Source: Paenibacillus silvisoli (GTDB lineage: Bacteria; Bacillota; Bacilli; Paenibacillales; Paenibacillaceae). From it: DNA of 64,000 nt. Positions within the stretch are counted from its first letter, which is position 1. Every line of letters starts with the position of its first letter. Below, one piece after another: positions 8,719 through 18,147 of this stretch. The DNA lies in contig NZ_CP133017.1 in assembly GCF_030866765.1 (NCBI RefSeq), positions 271,001-335,000 of the forward strand, in the 5' to 3' direction. The notes beneath the pieces were generated by a model. That model saw only the letters and a list, made by a program, of their open reading frames with translations, had not been told where the DNA came from and did no database searches. The position numbers and the translations under genes were made by a program.

Positions 8719-9645
8719 ATGAAGAAATCGGCTTATTCGCTGGCCGGCACGGCGTCAAAGGACGGGACCGCCATCGGCTATCGCAAGTCGGGCCGCGGTC
8801 CGGGACTTGTCATCATTCACGGCGCGTTCGTATCCGGCCATGAATACGAGAGGCTGGCGCAAGAGCTCGCGGACACCTTCACCGTATATGTCGTCGACCG
8901 CCGCGGGCGGCTGTACAGCGGACCGCAGGGCGAGCAGTACAGCATAGAGAAGGAATGCGAGGATGCGCTGGCCGTGCTGGAAGCGACAGGGGCGCCTTAT
9001 CTGTTCGGCCACAGCTACGGCGGGCTGATCGCGCTCGAGCTGGCACGCACCGCCAAGACGGCGGTAACGAAGCTGGCCGTTTACGAGCCGGCCGTTTCGA
9101 TCGGCGGCCGGTTTCCGTCCGCGTGGATGGCGGACTATAAATGGCTGGTCGAACAAGGCAGAGAGCTCGACGCGTTCGTTGCCTTTTTGAAAGGAATGGG
9201 AACGTCCCGATGGCTGGCAAAGCTGCCGGGCTGGCTGCTCCGGCTCGTGCTGCTGCCCTCGCAGCTGTTCTGGGAAGGACGAAAGCTGCGGGAGAAGCTG
9301 CCGACGCTGATCAACGAGATGGAAGAAGTGTTCCGGCTCGACAGCACCGTCCAAGGCTACGGCGCGATTACGGCGGAGACGCTGGTGATGGCCGGCAACG
9401 AGAGCACGGACTTTATGTGCGGCGCCGCGCGCGCCGTTGCCGCCGCCATTCCCGGCGCGTCCTTCCGCATGCTGAAGGGGCTCGGTCATAACGCGCCGGA
9501 CTTCCTCCGTCAGAAGAAGATCGCCGAGCAGTTGAAGCTGTATTTTGCCGGCCGGCTGAAACAAAAAGAACCTCATGAGCTCGCTGGACAATCGCAGCGG
9601 GTGACAGAGGTTCTTCCCGATCGCCCGGACGTGCCGGGCAGCTAA
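8719..9645 (+). CDS. Alpha/beta hydrolase
   Basis: The protein has 308 residues. An oxyanion region IIHGAFVSG is followed by the nucleophile elbow GHSYGG with S99, an acid in the ESTDF region and the catalytic His in GLGHNAPD. This is the standard cytosolic alpha/beta-hydrolase (esterase/lactonase/peroxidase-like) layout. The substrate is unassigned. AAAGGAAA precedes the ATG. The last about 25 codons run through a hairpin that serves the convergent operon as a terminator (9561-9615), so the C-terminal tail EPHELAGQSQ... may be a late extension. Confidence 0.85.
   Translation: MKKSAYSLAGTASKDGTAIGYRKSGRGPGLVIIHGAFVSGHEYERLAQELADTFTVYVVDRRGRLYSGPQGEQYSIEKECEDALAVLEATGAPYLFGHSYGGLIALELARTAKTAVTKLAVYEPAVSIGGRFPSAWMADYKWLVEQGRELDAFVAFLKGMGTSRWLAKLPGWLLRLVLLPSQLFWEGRKLREKLPTLINEMEEVFRLDSTVQGYGAITAETLVMAGNESTDFMCGAARAVAAAIPGASFRMLKGLGHNAPDFLRQKKIAEQLKLYFAGRLKQKEPHELAGQSQRVTEVLPDRPDVPGS
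9561..9615 (-). terminator. Minus-strand terminator inside the end of the convergent hydrolase gene
   Basis: On the minus strand AAGAACCTC ... GAGGTTCTT with an inner CGCTG/CAGCG stem is followed by TTTTTGT. This suits termination of the esterase operon, which ends about 190 bases earlier at 9804. On the plus strand the hairpin lacks a T run and is translated. Confidence 0.6.
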
Positions 9646-9803
9646 GTTTAAGTTATGCAGGGCGGCGGAGCGGGCAAGGCGGTGTTGAATGTACGGTTGA
9701 ATCGGTTCATGCCGCTCACTCCTTCGCGCCGTCGTAATCGGACTTCCCTTACCTAAATTATAGCCGATTGCGGCCAGCCGTCCATCGCTATTTTTAGAAA
9801 AGA

Positions 9804-10766
9804 TTAGCGAAACTGCTTTTGCAGGAAGTTAAACCGTTCCCGGTTCTGGAATTCGTTGATTTCATGGCCGCTGAACGGATAGTCGAAAATGACTTTTTCG
9901 GTCGGAATCCGGTTGTACACGGCGTAAATCGTTTCCGGCAGGCAGATGCCGTCCTTCCAGCCGACGGACATGAGCACGGGCGCCGTCATGCGCGAAGCGA
10001 GGTTTAGCATGTCGAAATGGGCGATCGTATGCAAAATCGTCTCCAGCTGCTCCGGATAGCGCTTCAGATGCTGGGCGATCTCCGTTAACGAGCTGCCCGA
10101 GTTCAGCACGCCGTGGTCCATGTGGCACAGGTTCGGAATATCGGCGACGACGGCCGTAACCTTGCGGTTCAATGCCGCCGAGATCAAGGCAAGACCGCCG
10201 CCTTGGCTGCCGCCGACGGTCGCAAGCCGCGCAGGATCGACTTCCGGCTGCGACGCGGCCGCGTCGACCGCCCGAACGGCATCCATGGTGATTGCAAAAT
10301 AATACGAGCCTTCCGGCTCAAGCAAATTGCTGGACACCCAGCCTTTGACCGAACCGGCGCGCTCCGGCAAATAGTTGCCGGTTTCCCCGCCTTGGCCGCG
10401 AACGTCGACGGCGAACACGGCATACCCGAGCAGCAGCCAGCTGGCGTAGCGCTCCGGATAACCGCGGTCGTCGGTGTAGCCTGGGAATACGACGACGCAC
10501 GGGATTTGTTTGTTGTCGGACGCAGCTTGCTGCGGCACGATGAACCAGGCGTGAATCGGCGTGTCGTCAGCGCCGTTGTACGTGATTTTGTCGACCGTTA
10601 CGCCCGGAAAAGGGGACTCCGCCGGCTCGCGTTTCAGGTTCAGCGGAATATCGTCGTACTTGCTCAAGGTGCCATCCCAGAAAGCATCAAGCTGTGCGGG
10701 ATCGATCGTCAGCTCGGCCGTGCAGGCCATGAGCTCGCGTTTGCGGCGTGAAATTGCATCGTTCAA
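9804..10766 (-). CDS. Acetylxylan esterase / cephalosporin-C deacetylase family (CE7-like)
   Basis: The protein has 320 residues, the usual length of CE7 esterases. Motifs are VVVFPGYTDDRG, the conserved RGQGGETGNY stretch, the nucleophile GGSQGGG, an Asp in VGWKDGICLPET and the final His in FSGHEINEF. CE7 enzymes remove acetyl groups from short xylo-oligosaccharides and similar esters in the cytoplasm. The start is taken as a TTG at 10766 because GGAGGCG lies 8 bases upstream. The internal ATG is at residue 13. It is 20 bases downstream of the MFS gene, so the two form an operon that probably imports and deacetylates an acetylated compound. Confidence 0.85.
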   Translation of the reverse strand: MNDAISRRKRELMACTAELTIDPAQLDAFWDGTLSKYDDIPLNLKREPAESPFPGVTVDKITYNGADDTPIHAWFIVPQQAASDNKQIPCVVVFPGYTDDRGYPERYASWLLLGYAVFAVDVRGQGGETGNYLPERAGSVKGWVSSNLLEPEGSYYFAITMDAVRAVDAAASQPEVDPARLATVGGSQGGGLALISAALNRKVTAVVADIPNLCHMDHGVLNSGSSLTEIAQHLKRYPEQLETILHTIAHFDMLNLASRMTAPVLMSVGWKDGICLPETIYAVYNRIPTEKVIFDYPFSGHEINEFQNRERFNFLQKQFR

Positions 10767-10786
10767 GGGATAACGCCTCCAATGGA

Positions 10787-11998
10787 TTAAGATTTGTGAG
10801 CCATTATGAGTGCAGATGCCGCGGCTGCCGAATGGCGCCGAGCGGCCAAAGATGCCCATATCATGACAAGCAGCAACGCGAAAGCAGTACCGGCGAACAG
10901 CCAGCGGACCGCGTCGGGTCCTTGCTGGTCGAGGAACCAACCGGCTCCTTTCGGCAGCAGCGCGCCTCCGACGCCGCCGCTAGCCATAAGCAGGCTGGTC
11001 GTGCGCTCCGTCATGCCCGGCATCGCCCGGTTTGCGAACACGAGCGCAATGGCGAACATGCCCGACATCGTCAGTCCGACGGCGAATGCCAGCACAAATG
11101 CTGGCAGCGTGCCGGTGAACAGCGTCATCAGCATGAATAGAAGCGACGTGGAGAAGCAAGCGATCAGGAGATAGACCGCGCCGCTCATGCGGTCGGCGAT
11201 ATGGCCGGCCATCATCCGCCCGATGACCATTGCCACCCAGAAAAGGCTGAGGGCCATAGCCGCGGATGACTCCGTCAAGCCGTTCGTCTGCACGAGCAGA
11301 GACGGCAGGTAGTGGATGTAGCTCATCTCCAGCCCTACGTATACAACGAAGAACAAGGCGCAAGCGGCCAAAATGACAAGCATGCGCGGAGTTAGCTTCG
11401 GCGCTTTGTTCGCGGAAACCGTGCCATGCGCTGCGGCGCCTTCCGCGGGAGCGTCGAGAACGGACGGCCACCAGATCAGCCACAGCAGGAAGGTGACGGC
11501 CGAGAGCAGGCCGACGATGCCGAAGGAGAGCTTCCATAAGCCGCTCTGGATCAGCGCGGCGCCCGCGAACGGGAGGAGCAGCGCTCCGATGCCGAAAAAC
11601 GTTTCCACGCGGCTCATCGCCGTGTTTGCTTTTTCGCCGGCGGCGCCGATTATAAACGATCCGACGACCGCTTCCGTCATGCCCAGGCCAATCCCTGCGA
11701 CAGGAGCGATCGCTAGCATGACGCCCCAAGGCGGAAGCAGCGTGTAGAGCGATTCGGCTACCGTCATGAAGCCGATCGCGATCAGGATCACCGCTTTTTT
11801 GCCGAATTTGCCGATAAGCCATGGCGCGAACAGCATGCCGACCATGCAGCCGAGAAATTGATGCATGACAAGCTGGCCGCCGTCGCCGTACTGCACGCCG
11901 TAAGCGTGAACCATCGGCTCCATTACCGCGCCGATCGCGAGCTGGCCAAGCCCGACGACGAGATAAGCGATACAGCCGAGAAAAACAAGCCGGGACAT
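10787..11998 (-). CDS. MFS transporter
   Basis: The protein has 403 residues with about 12 hydrophobic segments starting at FLGCIAYLVVGLGQLAIGAV, and a short cytoplasmic loop (APAEGAAAHGTVSANKAPK) in the middle that splits the two 6-helix halves. This is typical of the sugar/drug MFS fold. ATG 11998 was chosen because GAGGAGT precedes it. The frame is open further upstream. It is the first gene of a two-gene operon with the CE7-like esterase, which suggests a sugar or acetylated oligosaccharide as cargo (inference). Confidence 0.85.
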   Translation of the reverse strand: MSRLVFLGCIAYLVVGLGQLAIGAVMEPMVHAYGVQYGDGGQLVMHQFLGCMVGMLFAPWLIGKFGKKAVILIAIGFMTVAESLYTLLPPWGVMLAIAPVAGIGLGMTEAVVGSFIIGAAGEKANTAMSRVETFFGIGALLLPFAGAALIQSGLWKLSFGIVGLLSAVTFLLWLIWWPSVLDAPAEGAAAHGTVSANKAPKLTPRMLVILAACALFFVVYVGLEMSYIHYLPSLLVQTNGLTESSAAMALSLFWVAMVIGRMMAGHIADRMSGAVYLLIACFSTSLLFMLMTLFTGTLPAFVLAFAVGLTMSGMFAIALVFANRAMPGMTERTTSLLMASGGVGGALLPKGAGWFLDQQGPDAVRWLFAGTAFALLLVMIWASLAARRHSAAAASALIMAHKS

Positions 11999-12098
11999 TT
12001 CATTACTCCTCACGTGATAGACTGCTTCCACCATAACACAATCCGCCGCGGCGAACGATATGAAAATATGTACCGCTTACATAAATGGCGGAAATATG

Positions 12099-12149
12099 AA
12101 AAAAGCTTCTCCGGTTCCAGCTGTGGCTGGTCATGGAGAAGCTTTTTTT
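12099..12149. terminator. Terminator downstream of the Lhr helicase gene
   Basis: AAAAAAGCTTCTCC pairs with GGAGAAGCTTTTTTT and sits 6 bases past the stop of the minus-strand helicase gene. The A and T runs on both sides make it usable in either direction. Confidence 0.85.
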
Positions 12150-12154
12150 GCGGT

Positions 12155-15100
12155 TTAGCGGAGATTGCTCGGCCACAGCACGAGCGAGCGGTTGTCGCGC
12201 TCGGCGCCCATCGCCCGCAGCGTTTCCTGGGCGGCGGCGGATTCGGTGACCGGCTCGCCGTTCCAGCGCTCGATCTTGATTTTGCTGAGCCCGTGCTGGC
12301 GGAGCAGCATGCGGAAAATGTCCTTCAGCTCGGAGGAGCCGTCCGCGTCCGGGGCAGCCGGCTCCGGGGCGCCTACGGCAGCTAAGTCGACGATATGCTT
12401 GCCGTTATTCTCGATCCAGTACCGCCAGCGCCCCTGCTGGAGCACAAGATAGTTGCCGCTTTTGCGGGCGAAGCCGGTGCCGCGGGCGCTCGGCCAATCG
12501 GCGGCCAGGCCGAACGGGTTGGCCGGGTCCGTCGCCGAAAGGACGGTGACGGCCGCGCCGTTCTGGCCGGGAAGCGGCTGGCGGACGGCTTCGATGTGCT
12601 CGCGCCGGGCGAACTGCAGCGTCTGCACGCCTTGAACGAGCAGCCCGCGGGTGACGACGCCCCACTGCTCCAGCTGCTTGAGCATGGGCAGCAGCTCATC
12701 CCAGCCGAACGGCGACAGCTGGGCGACCAGCTCCTTGGAGACGATGCCGTAGCTGTCCAGCAGATGCTGCGTCCAGTGGAGCGCCGATTCCGACAGCTCG
12801 TCTGCTGCGGCAGCGGCGTTCTGCTGGGCGGCTTGGTCGCCGGAGTGGGCGGCGGGCGTGCCGCCGCTGCCGCTGCTTTCGGCAAGCGAGCCGGTCCAGT
12901 ACCAGCGCCCGAGGCCGGAGCCGGTGCGGGCGAGCTGCTTGCCCTTTGTCTGGAGCTGCAGACGAAGCGGCGCGAACTGATCGTTGGAGACGTTCCCCTC
13001 CCAGATCAGATCGACCAGATCGGCCAGCAGCTCGGACGGCACCTTGCCGTAGTCGCGGCTCAGCTTGGTCAGGAAGCTTGCGCCGCCTTCCCGGAGCAGC
13101 GCGAGCAGCCGAGGATGCTTGGTCCGGGCGGCCGCCTCTTCGGCATTGGCCGCGCCCGCGATGACAGGCGCGTACAGCGGTTTCGATTCGGCGAGGAAGA
13201 AGGCGATTTTGCCTTCCTTCTCGCTCTCTTCCTTGCGTCCGATCCAGACGACCTCGCCGGATGCGCAGAGTAGATCGAGATCGTCTTTCCGGTAGCCCGT
13301 CACCCGGGCGGGGAAGACGAGCGATTCCCATTGCGAGGCAGGCAAGAAGAACCCTTGCAGCCGTTCAATGACCGTGCGCAGCCCGTCGATCCCGCTCAGC
13401 TGCGTGCCGGAGAGAGCGTGCTGGAGCATCGACATTTGCGCGCACCAGCGAATCGGATCGACAGGCTCCGCCTGCTTGCGGGCCTGGTCCAGCGTCAAGC
13501 GGATCAGCCGCCGGGCGACCTGGGCGCTCGACCAGATGCGCTCCTCGCCGTCGGCGGCGAACGGCGCGGGCTCGATCCGGCCCAGCCGCAGCAGCACATC
13601 CGGCACGCGAGCGGCTTCGGCCGGCGTTAGGAGCGGGTAACGCTCGCGCAGCTCGTGCTCGGTGAACGAGAGCCGGTTATCGGCGAACCGGCCCCCAACA
13701 TAAGCGATCGCAGCTTCGGTTGCCGGGAAGGCGGCATACATGTCCCGCTCATCCGCGCAGATCCAGCGCCGCTGGCCTTTGCCTCCGCCCAGAGGCAGCT
13801 CGGTTGCACGGCCAGTTTTCTGCAGCGTCTGCAGCCAACCGACGGCAGCTTGCCCTCCGAAGGCGGTCAACTCCTCGGCCGAGAGATCGCCGCGCTGCTT
13901 GAGCAGCGCGTACAGCTCATCGGCGTTCGTCGGCGCCGTCCGGCCGGCTGCCAGCCGTTCCTGCTCTTCCTTCGCGATGGCCGGATCGACCGCCCGGCGC
14001 ACGCTCTCTTCGCCGAACAGCTGGCCGGCCAGCGCCTTGCTGACGCTGAGCAGCTGGAGCTGCGTCGCCTCGCTGAAGCCTTCGCCCTCGTACAGCTGCA
14101 TGTTGGCGTAGTCGGCGAGAAACTGGACGGCAAACGGGGAAGGCGCCTGCGTTTCCTTGACGGCCACCTGGATTTGGCCGGCCGCAATGGACTCCAGCAG
14201 TTTCACAAGCCCGTTCGTGTCCAAATAATCGTACAGACATTCCCGCATCGCCTCCTGCAAATACGGAAACTGCTCCGCATAAGGAAGCGACTGCTTCATA
14301 AGCTCCTCGCCTCGCAGCCGCTTCTGCCACATCGGCGTGCGCGTGAAGCTGCGGGAGAGGAGGAGGGACGTTTCCGCAATGCGGCGAAAAGCAAGCCCAA
14401 GCATCGGAGAGCCGGTTATCGCTTCGGTAAGCAGTCCTTCTAAGCTTCCGGGCGTAATATGCCACAGCGCCTGCAGCCAAGAGACGTCTCCGTCCGCGAC
14501 GACGAGCTCGATGCCGTTGTCCTTGGCGTTTCCGTATACGTTGTGCGGCAGAAGCCGCTGAAATTGCTGCTGAATCGCAAGCAGCCACGTCCGGTTGATG
14601 CTTCTGCCGAACGGGTTATGGATAATGATGCGGGTCATATTCATTAAATCGCGGTAGTGCTCGATAATGATCTGCCGTTCGGTCGGCAGCCCGACCGCTT
14701 TATGCTGGCTGACGATCAGGTCGGTCAGCTGCGATGCCGCGTAGTAATCCAGTCCGTATTCCGCATCCAGCCATGCAATCGCGGCGTCTTCCCGCGATTT
14801 GGCCTCGGCGGTCGGACCGTCCGGGCCGTACACAGCCGGATCGCTGAGCGCGAGCCGGACGGCCAGCTGCTCCAGAAACCGGCCGAGCTGCATGCCGAGC
14901 TCGACGCTGCGGCTCGCGTTCTCCGCCTTCCAGAACGGGATTTCGCTGAACCGGTTCGGCGCTTCCTGCACATAGACGCGATCGTTTTCGATGCGGCTGA
15001 TCATCCAGGAGCTCGTTCCGAGCTGGAACACGTCCCCGACGCGGCTTTCGGCGATATATTCCTCGTCCAGCTCGCCGAGATGAGCGCGGCTCTCCGCATG

Positions 15101-16852
15101 ATGGATCGGGAAAGCGGATGATTGCGGAATGGTGCCCGCGCCGGTAATGGCGGCCATCGACGTGTTCGCCCGCTTGCGAAGCAGGTCGGTGCTGGGCTCC
15201 CATTCCATGAGCGGCCTTGCGAACGGGTAGAAGCCCGACAGTACTTTGAGCATCGCCTCCAGCCGCTCGCGCGGAAAGCCGCGGTAGCATTCGCTTCCGA
15301 GGATCAGGCCGTACAGCCGGGCGACCGTGATGTCGTCCGCCGCGACGATGGACGTTACCTGCTGCGACAGAACGTCGAGCGGCTCGCGGGGCAGCGTAAT
15401 CGCCTCGATGTCGCGGCGGCCAATGTTGCGGCAGAGCACGGCCGCTTCGGGAAGATCGCTGCGCGACCGCGCGACGATGAAGCCGCGGCTCACGTCGCCG
15501 ACGGCATGGCCGGCGCGGCCGATGCGCTGAATGCCGGCGGCCGCCGCCTTGGGCGAGTCGATCTGAATGACGAGATCGACGTGGCCCACGTCAATGCCGA
15601 GCTCGAGCGAGGAGGTCGCCACGAGGCAGCGCAGCTCGCCGGACTTGAGCATGCGCTCGACCTCGAGCCGCCGCTCGCGCGCGAGGCTGCCGTGGTGGGC
15701 GCGCGCCAGCTCGCCGCCCGCGTGCTCGTTGAGGCGCAGGACGAGCCGTTCGCACAGCCGGCGGCTGTTGACGAACAGCAGCACGGAGCGCGCGCCTTCC
15801 ATGAGCGCCATGAGCCGATCGATGATCGGCAGCCACACGCCGTCGCGCGTGCGCGCAGGGCGGGAGAGGTCCGGCATCGTAACCCGGACCTCGATCGACT
15901 TGGTCATCGCGCTCTCGACGATGACCACGGGCCGCGGCGCATAGCCGAGCGCATGCATCGGCTCCTCCGCCTCGGCTGCGCCCGCAGGCCGGGCTGTCTC
16001 CGTGCCGGCCTCGCCCCGTGAGCTGGCCTTCGCATAGTCGCTCGCATCAGCGCCGCTCGCTCTCGCTTTGCCACGCAACCTCGCCGCCTCGGTATTGTCG
16101 CGGCCAGCTGCAACGCCGCCCATTCCCGCTTCCCCGCTCGGCTCCCAGCCGCCCAAAAAGCGGGCGACCAGCGACAGCGGCTTCTGCGTCGCGGACACGC
16201 CAATGCGCTGCACGGGCTGCGCCGCGATCGCGGACAGCCGTTCCAGCGTGAGCGACAAATGCGCGCCGCGCTTATCGCCGGCCAGGCTGTGGATCTCGTC
16301 GACGATGACAGCCTCCACCGTCGACAGCATGCTGCGGCCTTTGTCCGAGGTCAGCAGCAAATAAAACGACTCCGGCGTCGTCACGAGCACGTCCGGCGGC
16401 CGCCGCGTCATGCGGGCGCGTTCCGCCGACGGCGTGTCCCCGGTGCGGACCGCCGAGCGGATGCCCGGCCAAGGCGCGGCGCCCGCTTCTCCCTCAGCAC
16501 CAGCCAGGCCGGCCTCAAACCGCTCAATATCCTCCATGAATCCGACGAGATGATGCTGGATGTCATTGTTGAGCGCCTTGAGCGGCGTAATATAGAGCAC
16601 CCGCACGCCTGGTGCCAGTGCCCGGTTCCGCGCCTTGGCCGCCAGCTTCCGCTCCGCGAGCCTGTTCAAGCAAGGCAGCAGCGCCGCGAGCGTTTTGCCG
16701 GAGCCGGTCGGGGCGGCAATCAGCGTGTGCCGGCTTTCCGCAATGGCGGCCCAAGCTTCTTGCTGGACGGGCGTCGGCTCGCCGAACGTTTGCGCGAACC
16801 AGCCGGCCAGCGTTCTATGAAACCCCGCAAGCGCGGGGGATGGTTGCAGCAT
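12155..16852 (-). CDS. lhr: Lhr-family DEAD/DEAH-box ATP-dependent helicase
   Basis: The protein has 1565 residues. The N-terminal RecA pair carries Q-motif FGEPTPVQQEAW, Walker A APTGSGKT, Walker B DEIHSLAGDKRG, motif III SATQ and motif VI QRIGRAGH. Then come a winged-helix/beta-barrel Lhr core and a long C-terminal domain, as in bacterial Lhr (superfamily 2 DNA/RNA helicases linked to repair). Its length fits the long bacterial form. ATG 16852 was chosen because GAGAGGAG lies 8 bases upstream. An in-frame ATG at 16885 has no ribosome site. Between the two RecA domains is a low-complexity Ala/Gly/Glu-rich insert of about 60 residues (about 15,950-16,150). A second low-complexity stretch lies near 12,780-12,890. 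Confidence 0.92.
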   Translation of the reverse strand: MLQPSPALAGFHRTLAGWFAQTFGEPTPVQQEAWAAIAESRHTLIAAPTGSGKTLAALLPCLNRLAERKLAAKARNRALAPGVRVLYITPLKALNNDIQHHLVGFMEDIERFEAGLAGAEGEAGAAPWPGIRSAVRTGDTPSAERARMTRRPPDVLVTTPESFYLLLTSDKGRSMLSTVEAVIVDEIHSLAGDKRGAHLSLTLERLSAIAAQPVQRIGVSATQKPLSLVARFLGGWEPSGEAGMGGVAAGRDNTEAARLRGKARASGADASDYAKASSRGEAGTETARPAGAAEAEEPMHALGYAPRPVVIVESAMTKSIEVRVTMPDLSRPARTRDGVWLPIIDRLMALMEGARSVLLFVNSRRLCERLVLRLNEHAGGELARAHHGSLARERRLEVERMLKSGELRCLVATSSLELGIDVGHVDLVIQIDSPKAAAAGIQRIGRAGHAVGDVSRGFIVARSRSDLPEAAVLCRNIGRRDIEAITLPREPLDVLSQQVTSIVAADDITVARLYGLILGSECYRGFPRERLEAMLKVLSGFYPFARPLMEWEPSTDLLRKRANTSMAAITGAGTIPQSSAFPIHHAESRAHLGELDEEYIAESRVGDVFQLGTSSWMISRIENDRVYVQEAPNRFSEIPFWKAENASRSVELGMQLGRFLEQLAVRLALSDPAVYGPDGPTAEAKSREDAAIAWLDAEYGLDYYAASQLTDLIVSQHKAVGLPTERQIIIEHYRDLMNMTRIIIHNPFGRSINRTWLLAIQQQFQRLLPHNVYGNAKDNGIELVVADGDVSWLQALWHITPGSLEGLLTEAITGSPMLGLAFRRIAETSLLLSRSFTRTPMWQKRLRGEELMKQSLPYAEQFPYLQEAMRECLYDYLDTNGLVKLLESIAAGQIQVAVKETQAPSPFAVQFLADYANMQLYEGEGFSEATQLQLLSVSKALAGQLFGEESVRRAVDPAIAKEEQERLAAGRTAPTNADELYALLKQRGDLSAEELTAFGGQAAVGWLQTLQKTGRATELPLGGGKGQRRWICADERDMYAAFPATEAAIAYVGGRFADNRLSFTEHELRERYPLLTPAEAARVPDVLLRLGRIEPAPFAADGEERIWSSAQVARRLIRLTLDQARKQAEPVDPIRWCAQMSMLQHALSGTQLSGIDGLRTVIERLQGFFLPASQWESLVFPARVTGYRKDDLDLLCASGEVVWIGRKEESEKEGKIAFFLAESKPLYAPVIAGAANAEEAAARTKHPRLLALLREGGASFLTKLSRDYGKVPSELLADLVDLIWEGNVSNDQFAPLRLQLQTKGKQLARTGSGLGRWYWTGSLAESSGSGGTPAAHSGDQAAQQNAAAAADELSESALHWTQHLLDSYGIVSKELVAQLSPFGWDELLPMLKQLEQWGVVTRGLLVQGVQTLQFARREHIEAVRQPLPGQNGAAVTVLSATDPANPFGLAADWPSARGTGFARKSGNYLVLQQGRWRYWIENNGKHIVDLAAVGAPEPAAPDADGSSELKDIFRMLLRQHGLSKIKIERWNGEPVTESAAAQETLRAMGAERDNRSLVLWPSNLR

Positions 16853-17000
16853 GCCGCATGCTCCTCTCCGGAAAGATTCTGCCATACATTCGTTCTAGTT
16901 CTAGTACTCATTCATCCTACTATTCATCATGAGTCAAATGATTCCTCTTTAGACACCGGGTCCGCTGAGCGGAGGGAGGCGGCGCTAAAAATGTTGCGTT

Positions 17001-17025
17001 AAATGTTGCACGTCGTACAACATTT
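17001..17025. promoter_or_regulatory. Inverted repeat AAATGTTG-N9-CAACATTT
   Basis: Perfect 8-base arms lie in the 250-base gap between the divergent lhr and the methyltransferase-like gene, with an extra AAAATGTTG half-site 12 bases to the left. The shape and place fit an operator. The binding protein is unknown. The rest of the gap (16853-17000, 17026-17090) shows nothing clear. Confidence 0.45.
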
Positions 17026-17103
17026 TCCGTTCCCCGTATAATCATCCGCCGACCAGCGACATAGACATAAGAAAAACATATACCCATCAGGAGGTATCGC
17101 GAC

Positions 17104-17523
17104 ATGGCGGGATGGCGGGACAGCTTGGAAAACCGGCGCGAAGAGTGGAAGAAGCTTGAGCATGCATTGACCGATACGCTGGCCGGACGGCGCGTGCTGA
17201 GGGTAACCGGGCCGAGGACGCCGCGCTTATCGACGCCGGTGACGAAGACCGTCCGGCAAGAGGAGCTGGCCGGCATTTCGGAAACGTTCGATGCGGGGCT
17301 TGCGTGCTTCTGTCTCGGGGAATTGTCGAAGACGGAGCGCGTGCGCTTCCTCCAGGACTGGCATGACCGGCTGGCCGCGGGCGCGACCGTCGTTATGGCC
17401 GACCGGCGCAGCGAGGGCTGCGAGACGCCGATCGAGCTGCATGATCTGTTCGCGCCGCTTGGGCGCAAGCTGGATGTGCAGGTCGGCCGCACGTTCTGGT
17501 GGGTGCGTTACGAGCGCGCTTGA
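17104..17523 (+). CDS. Half-length methyltransferase-like protein
   Basis: The protein has 139 residues. The segment ETFDAGLACFCLGELSKTERVRFLQDWHDRLAAGATVVMADRR resembles the second half of a class I SAM methyltransferase (Methyltransf_11/25), which then continues to FWWVRYERA. The glycine-rich SAM-binding motif I that should precede it is missing: only about 60 residues lie upstream and none fit it. A strong AGGAGG ribosome site and a following hairpin argue that it is expressed. It may be a decayed enzyme or a repurposed fragment, and I do not assign a function. Confidence 0.6.
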   Translation: MAGWRDSLENRREEWKKLEHALTDTLAGRRVLRVTGPRTPRLSTPVTKTVRQEELAGISETFDAGLACFCLGELSKTERVRFLQDWHDRLAAGATVVMADRRSEGCETPIELHDLFAPLGRKLDVQVGRTFWWVRYERA

Positions 17524-17532
17524 CCGGCGCTA

Positions 17533-17590
17533 GCAGAAGAAGCCGCGGCAGCTTGTCCATAAAGGGACAAACGTCCGCGGCTTCTTCTGC
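17533..17590. terminator. Hairpin between the convergent methyltransferase-like and NlpC genes
   Basis: GCAGAAGAAGCCGCGG pairs perfectly with CCGCGGCTTCTTCTGC. The 26-base interior holds a smaller TTGTCC/GGGACAA stem. There is no clear T run, so termination strength is uncertain. Confidence 0.6.
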
Positions 17591-17628
17591 CTGCTTCTGA
17601 TGATGCACCCTAGGAAGGTGCAGAACTT

Positions 17629-18129
17629 TTACTCGGAGCCTTCGCCGCCATCGACTTCTTCGGATGGCTCGTCCGCGTATTTCTCATACGTTTCCGTGCT
17701 CATCACGCGGCGTGCAGTTACGTACCGTTTGGAATAGTAGGAATCGCTCAGCTTGCTGATCGTAACGCCTTTGCTGGAGGAAGAGTGCGCAAACTTGCCG
17801 TCCCCAACATAGATGCCTACATGCGAAATTCCTCTTCCGGTCGTATTGAAAAATACGAGGTCGCCGGCAATCAGATCCGCTTTCGCGATTTTCTTGCCAA
17901 GCTTTGCTTGCGAGATCGATGCATGCGGGATATCCACGCCGAGTTTGTTAAACACGTACATGGTGAATCCGGAGCAGTCAAACCCTCTTGCGGTCGTGCC
18001 GGTGTACACGTAAGGTGTACCGATCAGATCGTCGATGACGCCGTCCATTTTGGATTGTGCGAAAACGCTTCCAGCTTGGAAAGCCAGCAGCATTGCGAGT
18101 CCGATCAATAGTGCAGCAATCTTCTTCAA
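17629..18129 (-). CDS. Secreted NlpC/P60 (C40) cell-wall peptidase
   Basis: The protein has 166 residues. A signal peptide (MKKIAALLIGLAMLLAFQAGSVFA) with a likely cut after AFA/Q is followed directly by one NlpC/P60 domain. The domain carries nucleophile C52 (FDCSGF), catalytic H103 (ISHVGIY) and third residue H115. These enzymes cut D-Glu-meso-DAP bonds in peptidoglycan stem peptides outside the cell. There is no SH3 or LysM targeting domain. The acidic tail (EPSEEVDGGEGSE) is unusual. The gene sits behind a c-di-AMP riboswitch, which ties its expression to wall and turgor status. Confidence 0.92.
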   Translation of the reverse strand: MKKIAALLIGLAMLLAFQAGSVFAQSKMDGVIDDLIGTPYVYTGTTARGFDCSGFTMYVFNKLGVDIPHASISQAKLGKKIAKADLIAGDLVFFNTTGRGISHVGIYVGDGKFAHSSSSKGVTISKLSDSYYSKRYVTARRVMSTETYEKYADEPSEEVDGGEGSE

Positions 18130-18147
18130 AACGGGAAACCCCTTCCA

